A DNA stretch of 64,000 nt from Staphylococcus chromogenes (GCF_029024625.1 NZ_CP118953.1:2216009-2280008), one strand, 5' to 3'. Counted from the first letter of the stretch, positions 47,532-56,321 are shown. Numbers and translations: made by a program. The notes: generated from the letters alone by a model not told the origin.

Positions 47532-48992
47532 TTAAGAATAGTTCGGATGATTTTTCAATTGGACAGCATGATCCAATTGAAACGCATCGCCCACTGTATT
47601 TTTTCGATATTGATAAAAGAAATAAGAAAGCCATAACCCCGTTAAACCTATCGCCACGGCATAACTTAAATCTAAATTGAGCCCAAATCCTATCGGCTGA
47701 CTTAAAATGTACGTAAATAAATTCCACGTCATAAATGTCGCCGGAATGAAGGCCACCCAATAATTTTTACCTGCGATTAACAAGTACATGGCTCCGACCC
47801 ATAAGGCCACAGCAGCTGTTGTTTGATTGGCCCATGAAAAATATCTCCACAAAATGGTAAAGTCAACTTGTGTTAATAAGAAACTCGCAATAAATAATGG
47901 GACTGCCACAATAAAACGTTTGCTGATGGCTTTTTGTCCTAAATGAATATAATCTGCAATAATCATACGCGCGCTTCTGAATGATGTATCTCCACTAGTA
48001 ATCGGCAACACAATAACACCTAACACGGCGATTGTCCCGAAAAATGAGCCGAGAAGCATCGTTGAAACTTTACTTACGACAAGTGCAGCTTCACCTTGAG
48101 CTAATACATTTTGTAAGCCCCCATAGCTACCAAATAAACTCATCGCTGCTGCGGCCCAAATCATCGCAATAATCCCTTCTGCAATCATCATCCCGTAAAA
48201 AATGACACGTGCATTCTTTTCCTTATTCGTTGTACGAGAAATGATAGGCGATTGAGTAGCATGAAATCCGGATAAAGCACCACACGTAATCGTAAAAAAG
48301 AGTAATGGGAATATAGGCGCTTTATCAGGATGCATATTTTCCAATGTTAACTCTGGGATAGGTGCGCCCGTTTGGATTAATCTAAAACCGACTCCTAAAG
48401 CACTAATTACCAGCAAAGCTCCAAATATAGGATAAATACGTCCGATAATTTTATCAATTGGCAATACTGTAGATAAAATGTAATACACAAAAATAACAAA
48501 AATAATGAGACCTAAAGCGACACGTCCATCCATCAAATTATGTAACAGTAAAGCTGGACTTGTCACAAATACCGTCCCTGTAAGTAACAGTAAAAGCAAT
48601 GTAAAAATATTCACGACGTGTTTCATAGCTTGACCTAAAAATTTACCCGCCAGTTGTGGTAAATGCGCACCACGATTACGAATCGAAATCATCCCCGTTA
48701 AGTAATCATGTACAGCCCCTGCGAAAATACAGCCGATGACAATCCAAATAAAAGCGACAGGTCCATACAGTGCCCCCATAATCGGACCAAAAATCGGGCC
48801 CACACCAGCAATATTTAGCAGTTGAATCAGTGAATTAGATGAAGTTTTCATCGGTACAAAGTCTACATTATCTCGTTGATCATGCGCGGGTGTCGGTCGA
48901 TCGTATTTTGGGCCAAACATCTTATCGATATACTTACCATACGTAAAATAACCCAAAATCAATACCAAAATACAGACAATAAATGTAATCAT
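47532..48992 (-). CDS. cstA: CstA-family (carbon starvation) peptide/pyruvate transporter
   Basis: A 486-residue membrane protein with about 13 helices. FVPMKTSSNSLIQLLNIAG, GPIFGPIMGALYGP, AVHDYLTGMISIRNRGA and GALSGFHATQSP are CstA/BtsT signatures. Related proteins import pyruvate or peptides when preferred carbon is short. A GGGGGAG site precedes the ATG. A cre site overlapping the transcription start upstream predicts CcpA repression in glucose. Confidence 0.9.
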   Translation of the reverse strand: MITFIVCILVLILGYFTYGKYIDKMFGPKYDRPTPAHDQRDNVDFVPMKTSSNSLIQLLNIAGVGPIFGPIMGALYGPVAFIWIVIGCIFAGAVHDYLTGMISIRNRGAHLPQLAGKFLGQAMKHVVNIFTLLLLLLTGTVFVTSPALLLHNLMDGRVALGLIIFVIFVYYILSTVLPIDKIIGRIYPIFGALLVISALGVGFRLIQTGAPIPELTLENMHPDKAPIFPLLFFTITCGALSGFHATQSPIISRTTNKEKNARVIFYGMMIAEGIIAMIWAAAAMSLFGSYGGLQNVLAQGEAALVVSKVSTMLLGSFFGTIAVLGVIVLPITSGDTSFRSARMIIADYIHLGQKAISKRFIVAVPLFIASFLLTQVDFTILWRYFSWANQTTAAVALWVGAMYLLIAGKNYWVAFIPATFMTWNLFTYILSQPIGFGLNLDLSYAVAIGLTGLWLSYFFYQYRKNTVGDAFQLDHAVQLKNHPNYS

Positions 48993-49030
48993 ACAACTCC
49001 CCCTTTGTTTAATCCCCTTAAACGCTATTT

Positions 49031-49044
49031 TGAAAGCGTTTTCT
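49031..49044. promoter_or_regulatory. cre site of cstA
   Basis: TGAAAGCGTTTTCT agrees closely with the CcpA consensus. It lies just downstream of the cstA -10 (roadblock/start-site position). Confidence 0.75.
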
Positions 49045-49047
49045 TAT

Positions 49048-49076
49048 ATTGTAAATGATATGCTTTGTCTTCACAA
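49048..49076 (-). promoter_or_regulatory. Promoter of cstA
   Basis: On the minus strand TTGTGA and TACAAT with a 17-bp spacer. The remaining 49080-49290 stretch is AT-rich without a gene. Confidence 0.65.
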
Positions 49077-49306
49077 TATTGACATAAATTGACGTTAGAA
49101 GACGTGCCATACACTGCCCTCTATATCTATAGTTACGTCTTAATGGTCTTAATCCCTATAACATTTGACTTCTTCTCTTTCCATGTTTAGTCGACATCTT
49201 TAAAAGGTAAACTATTTATATCACGTATGATGAAACTATTGTCATGCGCTTAAAATGATAGTATTCCAAAAATATTTCGAAATTGAAACTTTTTTATTGC
49301 AATCCG

Positions 49307-49345
49307 ACGAAACATGGTATAACATTTATACCGTAGACGAAACAT
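49307..49345. promoter_or_regulatory. yceI promoter region with palindrome and direct repeats
   Basis: TTGCAA (49297) and TATAAC (49318) form a promoter with a short 15-bp spacer. A perfect palindrome GGTATAA-CAT-TTATACC (49316-49332) covers the -10 and is flanked by two direct copies of GACGAAACAT (49307-49316 and 49336-49345). It is a probable repressor or redox-regulator site. Confidence 0.55.
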
Positions 49346-49368
49346 TTACTTTCTAGGAGGATTTTACA

Positions 49369-49884
49369 ATGGCAAAATATAATTTTGATCAAGTACACAG
49401 TACATTAGAATTTTCAATTAAACACTTAATGGTTTCTCGTGTTAAAGGAACATTTGAAAACTACAACGTTGAAATTAACGGTGATGTGAACGATTTATCT
49501 TCACTTGAAGCTGTGACTACAATTGACGTTGAATCTATTAACACAAATAACAAAGACCGTGACAACCACTTAAAATCAGCAGACTTCTTCAATACGGATG
49601 AAAACAAACAAATCGTATTCAAAACTAAAAAAATCACTGAAGACTCAGTGACTGGTGATTTAACAATTGCAGGTCAAACTCACGAAGAAACATTTGATGT
49701 TGAATTTAACGGTATTAGTGCGAACCCAATGACTGGTGGCAAAGTGACTGGTTTCTCAGTGACTGGTAAAATCAACCGCGAAAAATATGGTATCGACTTT
49801 AACCAAGCCTTAGAAACTGGTGGCGTAATGTTAGGTAAAGAAGTTAAATTCGAAGCACATAGTGAATTTGCAGTAGAAGAATAA
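49369..49884 (+). CDS. YceI family protein (polyisoprenoid-binding fold)
   Basis: A 171-residue lipocalin-like beta-barrel. DQVHSTLEFSIKHLMVSRVKG and the RDNHLKSADFFNTDENKQI block are the YceI hallmarks. It has no signal peptide, so it is cytoplasmic, unlike the periplasmic E. coli form. The fold binds isoprenoid-type lipids, perhaps quinones. An AGGAGGA site precedes the ATG, and codon bias suggests high expression. Confidence 0.92.
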   Translation: MAKYNFDQVHSTLEFSIKHLMVSRVKGTFENYNVEINGDVNDLSSLEAVTTIDVESINTNNKDRDNHLKSADFFNTDENKQIVFKTKKITEDSVTGDLTIAGQTHEETFDVEFNGISANPMTGGKVTGFSVTGKINREKYGIDFNQALETGGVMLGKEVKFEAHSEFAVEE

Positions 49885-49907
49885 TATAAGCGAAGACTTT
49901 AAGATAT

Positions 49908-49942
49908 AACGACGCATTTAATCGTAAATGCGTCGTTTTTTT
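49908..49942 (+). terminator. Terminator of yceI
   Basis: AACGACGCATTTA and TAAATGCGTCGTT arms followed by TTTTTT. Confidence 0.9.
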
Positions 49943-50021
49943 GTATTTTCCAACAGGATGTAAAAATCATCAAAAAAGCGGGTAAATACATGATAAACAC
50001 ATTTCAATGGAGGTTCTAAAG

Positions 50022-50935
50022 ATGTTAAAAATTGCAGAATGGAAAAAAGAACAAGAAACACTACACCTTTTAGCACAAGTACTTGGAAAGCATAAATTAG
50101 CAAGTGCTTTTCAGGAACCTCAATGGGCACATGTGATTTTGGATATGAATACAACGGGTTTTTCGACAGGCTTACTTTTCAACTATGACTGTACCTATAC
50201 GATTAATGTCGATTTACAATCTCATCGTCTCGTTGTGGAAACGGACCATGGATGTGACGAAATGCCGTTACGTGAGGGTACAACGATTCAAGACTATTAT
50301 GAATGGATACAACAAACCTTGAAACGTTTTAAAGTCGAGGTTCCTATCAATACGACACCTCAAGAAATGGCACATACGACCCCTTTTGATCGTGATACTG
50401 AACATCATCATTATAATGAAAAATTTGTCATGAAGTGTTGCATTTAATGAAATTTGCAGTACGTGCACTGAGCCAGTTTGTGGCCCCTTTCAGAGCACGT
50501 AAAATTAAACCAGGTCTATTTTGGGGAACTTTCGACATTTCTACGATTATCAACTACAATGCATTTCACGAAATGTTTGAACCGTCTCAAGTTATTGAAT
50601 ATGCAGCCTTCGATGAGCATTTTATTGAGTTTGGTTTTTGGTTTGGGGACGACACATTTGAAGGACCGACTTTCTTCGTTTTACCTTATCCGTTCGTTGA
50701 CAGTTCCTTAACATTTGATCAACCTTTAATCGATCAAGCTTACTTTGATCCAAAACTAACAGAACTCATCTATGAACTCAAATCCACGACGCCTGAAGCG
50801 CTTCATGAGCTTCATACGTTTTTAAACCAAGGTTTCCATATTTTTAAAGATCATTTGTCATGGGAAAACTGCCAACATTACGAAGTCCCACTAAAAATGG
50901 CACAAAACCAAATAGGGAAGTCTCCCCTGAAATAG
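50022..50935 (+). pseudogene. DUF5996 protein split by a frameshift
   Basis: Two overlapping frames encode the two parts of one DUF5996 protein. 50022-50447 carries WKKEQETLHLLAQVLGKHKLA and PQWAHVILDMNTTGFSTGLL. 50435-50935 carries HLMKFAVRALSQF and PGLFWGTFDIST. Near 50428 the frame must slip by one base to join EKFV to HEVLHLMKF, consistent with loss of one nucleotide. The first frame stops in TAATG, whose ATG at 50447 opens the second, so separate translation by reinitiation is possible. Function of the family unknown. Confidence 0.8.
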
Positions 50936-50989
50936 TCCGGTTAGACTCCCCTCAACCAAAAGTGCATGGAAATAGAGTTGGATACGTCC

Positions 50990-51036
50990 ATCTATAATAA
51001 AAATTTACGCTCAAATAAATTTTGAGGGCTATTTTC
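50990..51036. repeat. Dispersed hairpin repeat, copy 3 (degenerate)
   Basis: AAAATTTACGCTCAAATAAATTTT and GGGCTATTTT keep the core and right arm of the hairpins at 11105 and 33569; the left arm has decayed. It follows the DUF5996 gene. Confidence 0.65.
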
Positions 51037-51083
51037 ATACAGTTTAACGAGTAAAATAAATTTTATGACCTCCTCTTGAGAAA

Positions 51084-51209
51084 TTAAAGCCCCTTTGATA
51101 GAGGCTTTAGCCGAGACTTCTGAAGGGTCTAAGCAAGATTTTAAAGAATAGTCACATCTTTAATATATAAAAAGGCTGTCGACAAAGTTGAACTTTGCGA
51201 CAGCCTTTT
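51084..51209. terminator. Two hairpins between convergent pseudogenes
   Basis: A small AAAGCC/GGCTTT hairpin lies at 51084-51110. A strong AAAAAGGCTGTCG / CGACAGCCTTTT hairpin at 51169-51209 terminates the leftward beta-helix gene. Confidence 0.75.
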
Positions 51210-51246
51210 CAGTATATCTCATTGAGATACCTTTAGAATCTATCAA

Positions 51247-52454
51247 TTATTCGTATTTATTTGCACTTTCACCTGAAATGTTAAGTCCTGATTTGACAGT
51301 ACCTTCATTTTGTACAGGTGTAATGTCTTTACCATATGTGTATACATTACCTTTAACGTCAAGACCTTCAACTTCAGCGCCGTCTAAAATACTAATACCG
51401 ATTGCTGATAATTCTTTAATAACCCCTTTAACAAGAGATTCGCCTGTGCCACCGTAAGTTTCTATATTTTCATGCACTGTAACTTTACCTACAGGTTTAC
51501 TAATTTGAATACCTACTGCACCGTCACCGTGTGTTTCGATACTTTTTAAGTAGAGTTCTTTAATTGTACCATCGTAGTTATTAATACCACGTGCACCAGT
51601 ACCTCTTGTAATAATAGGGGCTTGGATATCTAACAAATGGATATTACCAAAGTTTACAAAGCCGATACCGCTTGTTCCTTCAGATAATACATCGTTTTGT
51701 ACGACCCATTCTTTTACAGCGCCCCAGTTGTCGAGTACCATATCGTTGAAACCATATGTTTTTGTCACACCATGGTTTTCAACACGATCAACATGTGCAT
51801 TTGTTACGGTGAATACGCCAGCTGAAATACGGTCTGCCACACCTTGTGTGAGTAAACCATTTGTGTAAACGTCTTTTGTTGTAATAAATTTGAATAAATT
51901 GGTGCTTCATCTGTACCTGAAACAAACACACCACTACCATTCACTGGTTCACCGTCCCGTCCAATTGTGACATCTTTAATTTCAGTATCGAAACGAATAT
52001 CTGGGGTGCGGTTCCAAACAGTTAACCCACCTTGGATAACCGTAACACCAAAACCTGTAGGGCCTTCTGATTTATGCGTTACATTAGCTTCAACTACATC
52101 TACATCTGTAATATCAATACGGATATCACCTGCAGCGTCGTCAGCGGTTAAACAAACTGAACCATATGTTGTTACATTTTCTAATGTAAATTGCCCTTTG
52201 ACGCCTTGTTCTTTAAAGCTTACGGCGTCTTCATTTTTATTAGTGCGCAATGTAATATTTTTTAAGGTATTATTTTCAGTTAATACGATAAGTTTTCCTG
52301 TTCCAGTTAATTCAAATGAATAAGATTCACCTTCAAGTTGTACTCCAGATTCTAAAACAATAGGTTCTTCTAATTGAATATTCTCACTTACTGTAATTGA
52401 ATTATCTGCGACGTTTGCTTCTTTTAATTCTTGAAAATTACTTACTTTAACCAT
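51247..52454 (-). pseudogene. Right-handed beta-helix (pectate lyase-like) protein, frameshifted
   Basis: An N-terminal part (51804-52454, opening VKVSNFQELKEANVADNSIT) and a C-terminal part (51247 to about 51885, containing GVADRISAGVFTVTNAHVD) lie in different frames. Both show the repeating short-strand pattern of a parallel beta-helix (ITVSENIQLEEPIVLESGVQ, LKNITLRTNK, YGKDITPVQNEG). The shift falls near 51890, at an A-run where one base appears lost (DEAPIYS to KFITTKDVYTNG). About 400 residues if restored. No signal peptide or catalytic residues were recognised. A GAGAGG site precedes the start. Confidence 0.75.
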
Positions 52455-52477
52455 TAATAAAAACCTCTCATTTTGAA

Positions 52478-52756
52478 TTATTTTTGGTATACATCATGAT
52501 ATTCAGTTGTTTTTTCAAGTACACCTTTTGCGAAAGGACAAGTAGCTAAAATTTTCAAGTCATTTTCACGCGCATACTCAACTGCCGCTTTTACTAATTG
52601 TTTTCCTACGCCTTGACCTTGTAGGCTTTCGCCCACTTCTGTGTGATCAATAATAATTCTCTGTTTACCGGAAGGGACGTACGACATGTAAGCATCCACG
52701 TGATCTTCTGATTCACCAACATAAAACTTATGATTACTGTGTTTAACTTCCACCAT
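52478..52756 (-). CDS. GNAT-family N-acetyltransferase (YjdJ-like)
   Basis: A 92-residue single-domain acetyltransferase of the small Gcn5-like subgroup. The core is IDHTEVGESLQGQGVGKQLVKAAVEYAR, containing the acetyl-CoA pyrophosphate loop QGQGVGK, then KILATCPFAKGVLEK with the conserved CPF. The start at 52756 (MVEVKHS) leaves 9 nt to AAAGG; an ATG three codons earlier is too close. The substrate is unknown. It lies 23 bp upstream of the beta-helix gene and may be co-transcribed. Confidence 0.85.
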   Translation of the reverse strand: MVEVKHSNHKFYVGESEDHVDAYMSYVPSGKQRIIIDHTEVGESLQGQGVGKQLVKAAVEYARENDLKILATCPFAKGVLEKTTEYHDVYQK

Positions 52757-52850
52757 TAAAATCATCCTTTAAAAATTATAAATATTATCATTATAAAAAT
52801 TATACCACTATTCCACTTCTTTTAACCTTAGTTTGCTTTTGGGATATATT

Positions 52851-52868
52851 TATCTCGAATTTTGAATA
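52851..52868. promoter_or_regulatory. MhqR-like operator half-site upstream of DoxX
   Basis: TATCTCGAAT followed by TTTGAATA. The left half is identical to the operator in front of mhqR (54818); the right half is degraded. Confidence 0.45.
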
Positions 52869-52994
52869 ATTTGTGAAAAATTGAACAAAACTATTGCAAT
52901 CGTATTTCTAAGTGATATATTTAGTATACAAGATATATTAAATATACTAATACAAAGCAATATATTCATATTTATTTTTTTAGGGGTGTTTATT

Positions 52995-53528
52995 ATGATT
53001 AAATGGTTACAACAAAGTAAAATTGCAAGTGTGCTTTTACTTTTATTACGTTTATACTTAGGATTTGGATGGTTCATGTCCGGTATTGGTAAATTTTTGA
53101 GCGGTGGATTTAACGCTGGGGGCTTTTTACAAAATGCCATTCAACATCCAGTTGCAAGCGAGTCCGGTGTCCAATATCCTATTTTCACATCATTTTTAGA
53201 ACATATTGTCTTACCGATGGCACCGGTGATTAATATTTTAATTCCTATTTTAGAAGTGTGTATCGGATTATTATTGATTTTAGGTCTATTTACACCAGTT
53301 GGCGCATTTTTCGGTTTATTAATGAATTTCATGTTCTTATTTGCCGGTACAGTTTCAGTCAACCCGCTCTATATTTTAATCGGAATTTTCATTTTCATGG
53401 GTGGTTACAATAGTGGTCGTTTCGGTCTAGATTATTTCTTAAAACGTCTACATGGTTCAAAAATCCTTCAATTTTTTAACTATCATCCAGAATATACACA
53501 TTACAATGAAAAAATCAGTGTAAAATAA
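52995..53528 (+). CDS. DoxX-family membrane protein (MhqP-like)
   Basis: A 177-residue protein with four membrane helices. LLLRLYLGFGWFMSGIGKF, PILEVCIGLLLILGLFTPVGA and NFMFLFAGTVSVNP match the DoxX/TQO-small-subunit family, to which B. subtilis MhqP belongs. The ATG at 52995 follows TAGGGGTG. It may take part in quinone or thiol redox chemistry at the membrane. An MhqR-type half-operator and a TTAGTATA..TATACTAA inverted repeat (52921-52950) lie upstream. Confidence 0.85.
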   Translation: MIKWLQQSKIASVLLLLLRLYLGFGWFMSGIGKFLSGGFNAGGFLQNAIQHPVASESGVQYPIFTSFLEHIVLPMAPVINILIPILEVCIGLLLILGLFTPVGAFFGLLMNFMFLFAGTVSVNPLYILIGIFIFMGGYNSGRFGLDYFLKRLHGSKILQFFNYHPEYTHYNEKISVK

Positions 53529-53569
53529 AAAAACGAGCAAGCGAAATTTTTCTTCGCTTACTCGTTTTT
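53527..53569. terminator. Bidirectional terminator between doxX and lytM
   Basis: AAAAACGAGCAAGCGAA and TTCGCTTACTCGTTTTT arms. Confidence 0.88.
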
Positions 53570-53571
53570 GT

Positions 53572-54585
53572 TTATTGATTTGCTAAATAGCTATCTGGGT
53601 TAACAGCGTATTGATTACCAATGCCACCAGACATACGTTGGAAATGTAAGTGAGGTCCAGTTGAATTACCTGTGCTACCAGACAAACCAATTTGTTGTCC
53701 TTTAGAAACTGTATCTCCAGCTTTCACATTCAATTGATTCATATGCATGTACCATTGATAATTATTGCTATTCGCTTCTTGGATAGTAATTTGGTTACCT
53801 CCACCATAATTACTCCATCCACTATCAATGACTTTACCATCAGTGAAAGAATATACAGGTGTGTTTTCAGGCATACCGTAATCTACACCATAGTGCGCAC
53901 CACCCGTTGTATACTGACCATACGGTTGCCATTTCGGATATTTATTTAGCCATCCTGAAGCTGCCGTATTATTAGATGATGCAGTTGTTGCATTATCCGT
54001 TTGTTGAGTTGCTTGTTTTGCTTGCGTTTGTGCATTTGGTGTTGATTGGCTTTGTGTTAAAGCACTTGTTGATGCATTTCCTTCATTAGATGAAGTATTT
54101 GATGCATTGTAGCTTGTTTGAGCTGACGCATTCGGCGCACTATAGCCTGTTTGATCTGTTGTGTTCACATTCCATTGCCCTTGTGATTGTGTATATTGTT
54201 GCGTATTATGCGTCTCTCTCATTTGTTGAGATTGACCATTATTCTTTTGTGCTTGGATTACAGCATGAGATTGACTTGGTGTATAGTCATTGTCATCTTG
54301 AACTTGTTCACCTTGTGCATAATAAACATAATGATGACGTCCCATGTCATCTGTATATGAAGAATGATATAATCCTTGTTCAAACATTGATGGATTCCAA
54401 TTGCCATCTAATGTATGGTGGTAATTCCCTTGTGCATCTATTGTAACGTAATCATGTGTTTCTTGAGAAAACGTTGTTGATGTAGATGTTGACTGTACTT
54501 GTTCTGCTGCTTCAGCATCACCTTGCATGATACCAAAAGTTGCGAATCCAACTGTAGCGATTGTTGCAGCGGTTAACTTTTTCAT
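53572..54585 (-). CDS. lytM: Secreted M23 glycyl-glycine endopeptidase, LytM-like
   Basis: Peptidoglycan hydrolase of 337 residues. A signal peptide (MKKLTAATIATVGFATFGIM, cleavage near AEA-AE) is followed by a region with HTLDGNWNPSMFEQGLYHSS typical of LytM N-domains and a low-complexity Ser/Thr/Gln/Asn linker to about residue 225. The C-terminal M23 domain has zinc ligands His and Asp in GGAHYGVDYG and the HLHF motif, plus YMHM. It should cut pentaglycine cross-bridges. The start at 54585 was chosen for the signal peptide and the GGAGGATT site. A WalR-like motif lies upstream. Confidence 0.9.
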   Translation of the reverse strand: MKKLTAATIATVGFATFGIMQGDAEAAEQVQSTSTSTTFSQETHDYVTIDAQGNYHHTLDGNWNPSMFEQGLYHSSYTDDMGRHHYVYYAQGEQVQDDNDYTPSQSHAVIQAQKNNGQSQQMRETHNTQQYTQSQGQWNVNTTDQTGYSAPNASAQTSYNASNTSSNEGNASTSALTQSQSTPNAQTQAKQATQQTDNATTASSNNTAASGWLNKYPKWQPYGQYTTGGAHYGVDYGMPENTPVYSFTDGKVIDSGWSNYGGGNQITIQEANSNNYQWYMHMNQLNVKAGDTVSKGQQIGLSGSTGNSTGPHLHFQRMSGGIGNQYAVNPDSYLANQ

Positions 54586-54714
54586 AAAAAATAATCCTCC
54601 CAAATCATTGATATCAATTAATCTAGAGATATGGTAACATAAATATATCAGGGTGTCCGCGTTGTAAAAAAAATACATTCATTTTGTAAAACAATGGAAA
54701 ACTTCTGGATTTAT

Positions 54715-54743
54715 ATAACAATTAAATGACAAAAAATGTAACA
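54715..54743 (-). promoter_or_regulatory. Candidate WalR site upstream of lytM
   Basis: On the minus strand TGTTAC, TGTCAT and TGTTAT occur in a row; TGTCAT-N5-TGTTAT fits the WalR pattern TGTWAH-N5-TGTWAH with one mismatch. WalRK controls lytM in S. aureus. Confidence 0.45.
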
Positions 54744-54817
54744 TAACGTCTCATTTCCAGAATCATTGTGTCTTAGCAAACATTATCCTTTACATCTAAA
54801 ACGATATACGTTATAAT

Positions 54818-54835
54818 TATCTCGAATTCGAAATA
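54818..54835. promoter_or_regulatory. MhqR operator 1
   Basis: TATCTCGAATTCGAAATA is a 9-9 inverted repeat with one mismatched pair, of the MhqR type, 20 bp upstream of the mhqR start. Confidence 0.85.
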
Positions 54836-54855
54836 AATTAAAGAAGGTGTTGTCA

Positions 54856-55284
54856 TTGAACCGTGTTGATACTTCATTAAAAGTATTTATTGGACTAAGA
54901 CGTACGAATGACATGTTAGATAAATTGATACACAAAGATATCAAATCCTATGGTTTAAACGTGACAGAATTTGCTGTTTTAGAGGTACTCTACAATCGCG
55001 GTGAACACACAATTCAACGCATTAAAGAACGTATTTTAATTGCGAGCAGCAGTACAACTTACGTGGTTACAAACCTTGAGAAAAAAGGGTATATACAGCG
55101 TAGACAAGATACGAAAGATAAACGCGTGAGCTATGCTTCCCTTACCGATAAAGGAAGAGCATTTATGGATGAAATTTTCCCAAATCACGCCAATGCAATT
55201 GCCTCTGTCTTTTCAGATTTATCAGAGGATGAATTGCAAAGTTTACAAAAGGTTTTAAAGCGAATTAGTACACAATCCGAGTAA
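54856..55284 (+). CDS. mhqR: MarR-family quinone-sensing repressor MhqR
   Basis: A winged-helix repressor of 142 residues. The core is LNVTEFAVLEVLYNRGEHTIQ, then LIASSSTTYVVTNLEKKGYI (recognition helix) and RRQDTKDKRVSYASLTDKG (wing with the MarR DxRxxxxxLT signature). The TTG at 54856 was chosen because AGAAGG lies 8 nt before it and the protein then begins MNRVDTSLKVF, like relatives; a GTG at 54847 overlaps the ribosome site. It heads an operon with mhqE, a flavin reductase and mhqD, flanked by two matching operators. Confidence 0.88.
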   Translation: MNRVDTSLKVFIGLRRTNDMLDKLIHKDIKSYGLNVTEFAVLEVLYNRGEHTIQRIKERILIASSSTTYVVTNLEKKGYIQRRQDTKDKRVSYASLTDKGRAFMDEIFPNHANAIASVFSDLSEDELQSLQKVLKRISTQSE

Positions 55285-55318
55285 CTTCGGGGTGTGTACT
55301 TGATTTTTACAAACATTT

Positions 55319-55336
55319 TATTTCGAATTAGAAATA
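55319..55336. promoter_or_regulatory. MhqR operator 2
   Basis: TATTTCGAATTAGAAATA, an inverted repeat like operator 1, between mhqR and mhqE. It suggests a second repressed promoter for the detoxification genes. Confidence 0.75.
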
Positions 55337-55361
55337 TCATTCGCTAAAGGAGAGATTCATT

Positions 55362-56321
55362 ATGATTCAATTTCCATTAAAAGGCATTCACCATGTGACT
55401 GCGATGACAGACGATGCAGAAAGAAACTATCATTTCTTTACAGATATATTAGGTATGCGCCTCGTGAAAAAAACAGTAAACCAAGATGACATTTATACGT
55501 ACCACACATTTTTTGCAGATGATGAAGGCCACGCCGGTACAGATATGACATTCTTTGATTTTCCTAATAATCCTAAAGGCCGAAAAGGCACAAACTCTAT
55601 TAGTCGTCCTTCCTTCCGTGTACCAAATGATGCTGCATTAGAGTACTACAAAGCACGTTTTGAAGAATTTAATGTTAAACATGAGGACATTCAAGAACTT
55701 TTCGGCAAAAAAGTGTTACCATTTGAAGAAGAGGACGATCAGACTTACCAACTGATTTCTGATGAGCACAATGAAGGCGTTGAACCTGGTGTTCCTTGGA
55801 AAAATGGTCCTGTCCCAGAAGACAAAGCCATTTATGGTTTAGGCCCTATTGAAATTACTGTGAGCTATTACGAGGAATTCAAACAAACATTGAGGGAACT
55901 TTACGGTATGAAACCGATTATCGAAGAAGAAGATGTCACATTGCTTGAAGTCGGTAAAGGCGGTAACGGAGGTCAAGTGATTTTACGTAAAGATCTTGGT
56001 ACTGAAGCACGTCAAGGTTACGGTAAAGTGCACCACGTTTCATTCCGTGTGGAAGATGATGAAGCGATTCAAAATTGGTTAGAGCGTTATACTGAATTAG
56101 GCGTTCACAATTCTGGTCTCATTGACCGCTTCTTCTTCAAAGCGCTTTACGCACGTATTGGTCATATTTTAATTGAACTTTCTACTGATGGTCCTGGCTT
56201 TATGGGGGATGAACCTTATGAAACTTTAGGTGAATCGCTCTCTTTACCTCCATTTTTAGAAAGTAAACGTGATTTTATCGAGTCTGAAATTCGTCCATTT
56301 GATACCACACGTTCAAAATAA
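55362..56321 (+). CDS. mhqE: VOC-family ring-cleaving dioxygenase MhqE/MhqO
   Basis: A glyoxalase/extradiol dioxygenase-fold protein of 319 residues with two paired VOC modules. The N-terminal metal site begins KGIHHVTAMTDDAERNYHFF; the third-quarter module has YGKVHHVSFRVEDDEAIQNW and the glutamate in HILIELSTDGPGF. It likely degrades hydroquinones or their adducts. AAAGGAGAG precedes the ATG. It is the second gene of the mhq operon. Confidence 0.88.
   Translation: MIQFPLKGIHHVTAMTDDAERNYHFFTDILGMRLVKKTVNQDDIYTYHTFFADDEGHAGTDMTFFDFPNNPKGRKGTNSISRPSFRVPNDAALEYYKARFEEFNVKHEDIQELFGKKVLPFEEEDDQTYQLISDEHNEGVEPGVPWKNGPVPEDKAIYGLGPIEITVSYYEEFKQTLRELYGMKPIIEEEDVTLLEVGKGGNGGQVILRKDLGTEARQGYGKVHHVSFRVEDDEAIQNWLERYTELGVHNSGLIDRFFFKALYARIGHILIELSTDGPGFMGDEPYETLGESLSLPPFLESKRDFIESEIRPFDTTRSK

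Noticed and set aside
54090..54446. Rightward 118-codon frame opposite lytM linker
   Set aside because: Caused by the low-complexity Ser/Gln/Asn linker codons read in reverse; no ribosome site.
53692..54480. lytM linker as a tandem repeat or CRISPR-like array
   Set aside because: The repetition is irregular amino-acid composition bias without unit repeats or spacers.
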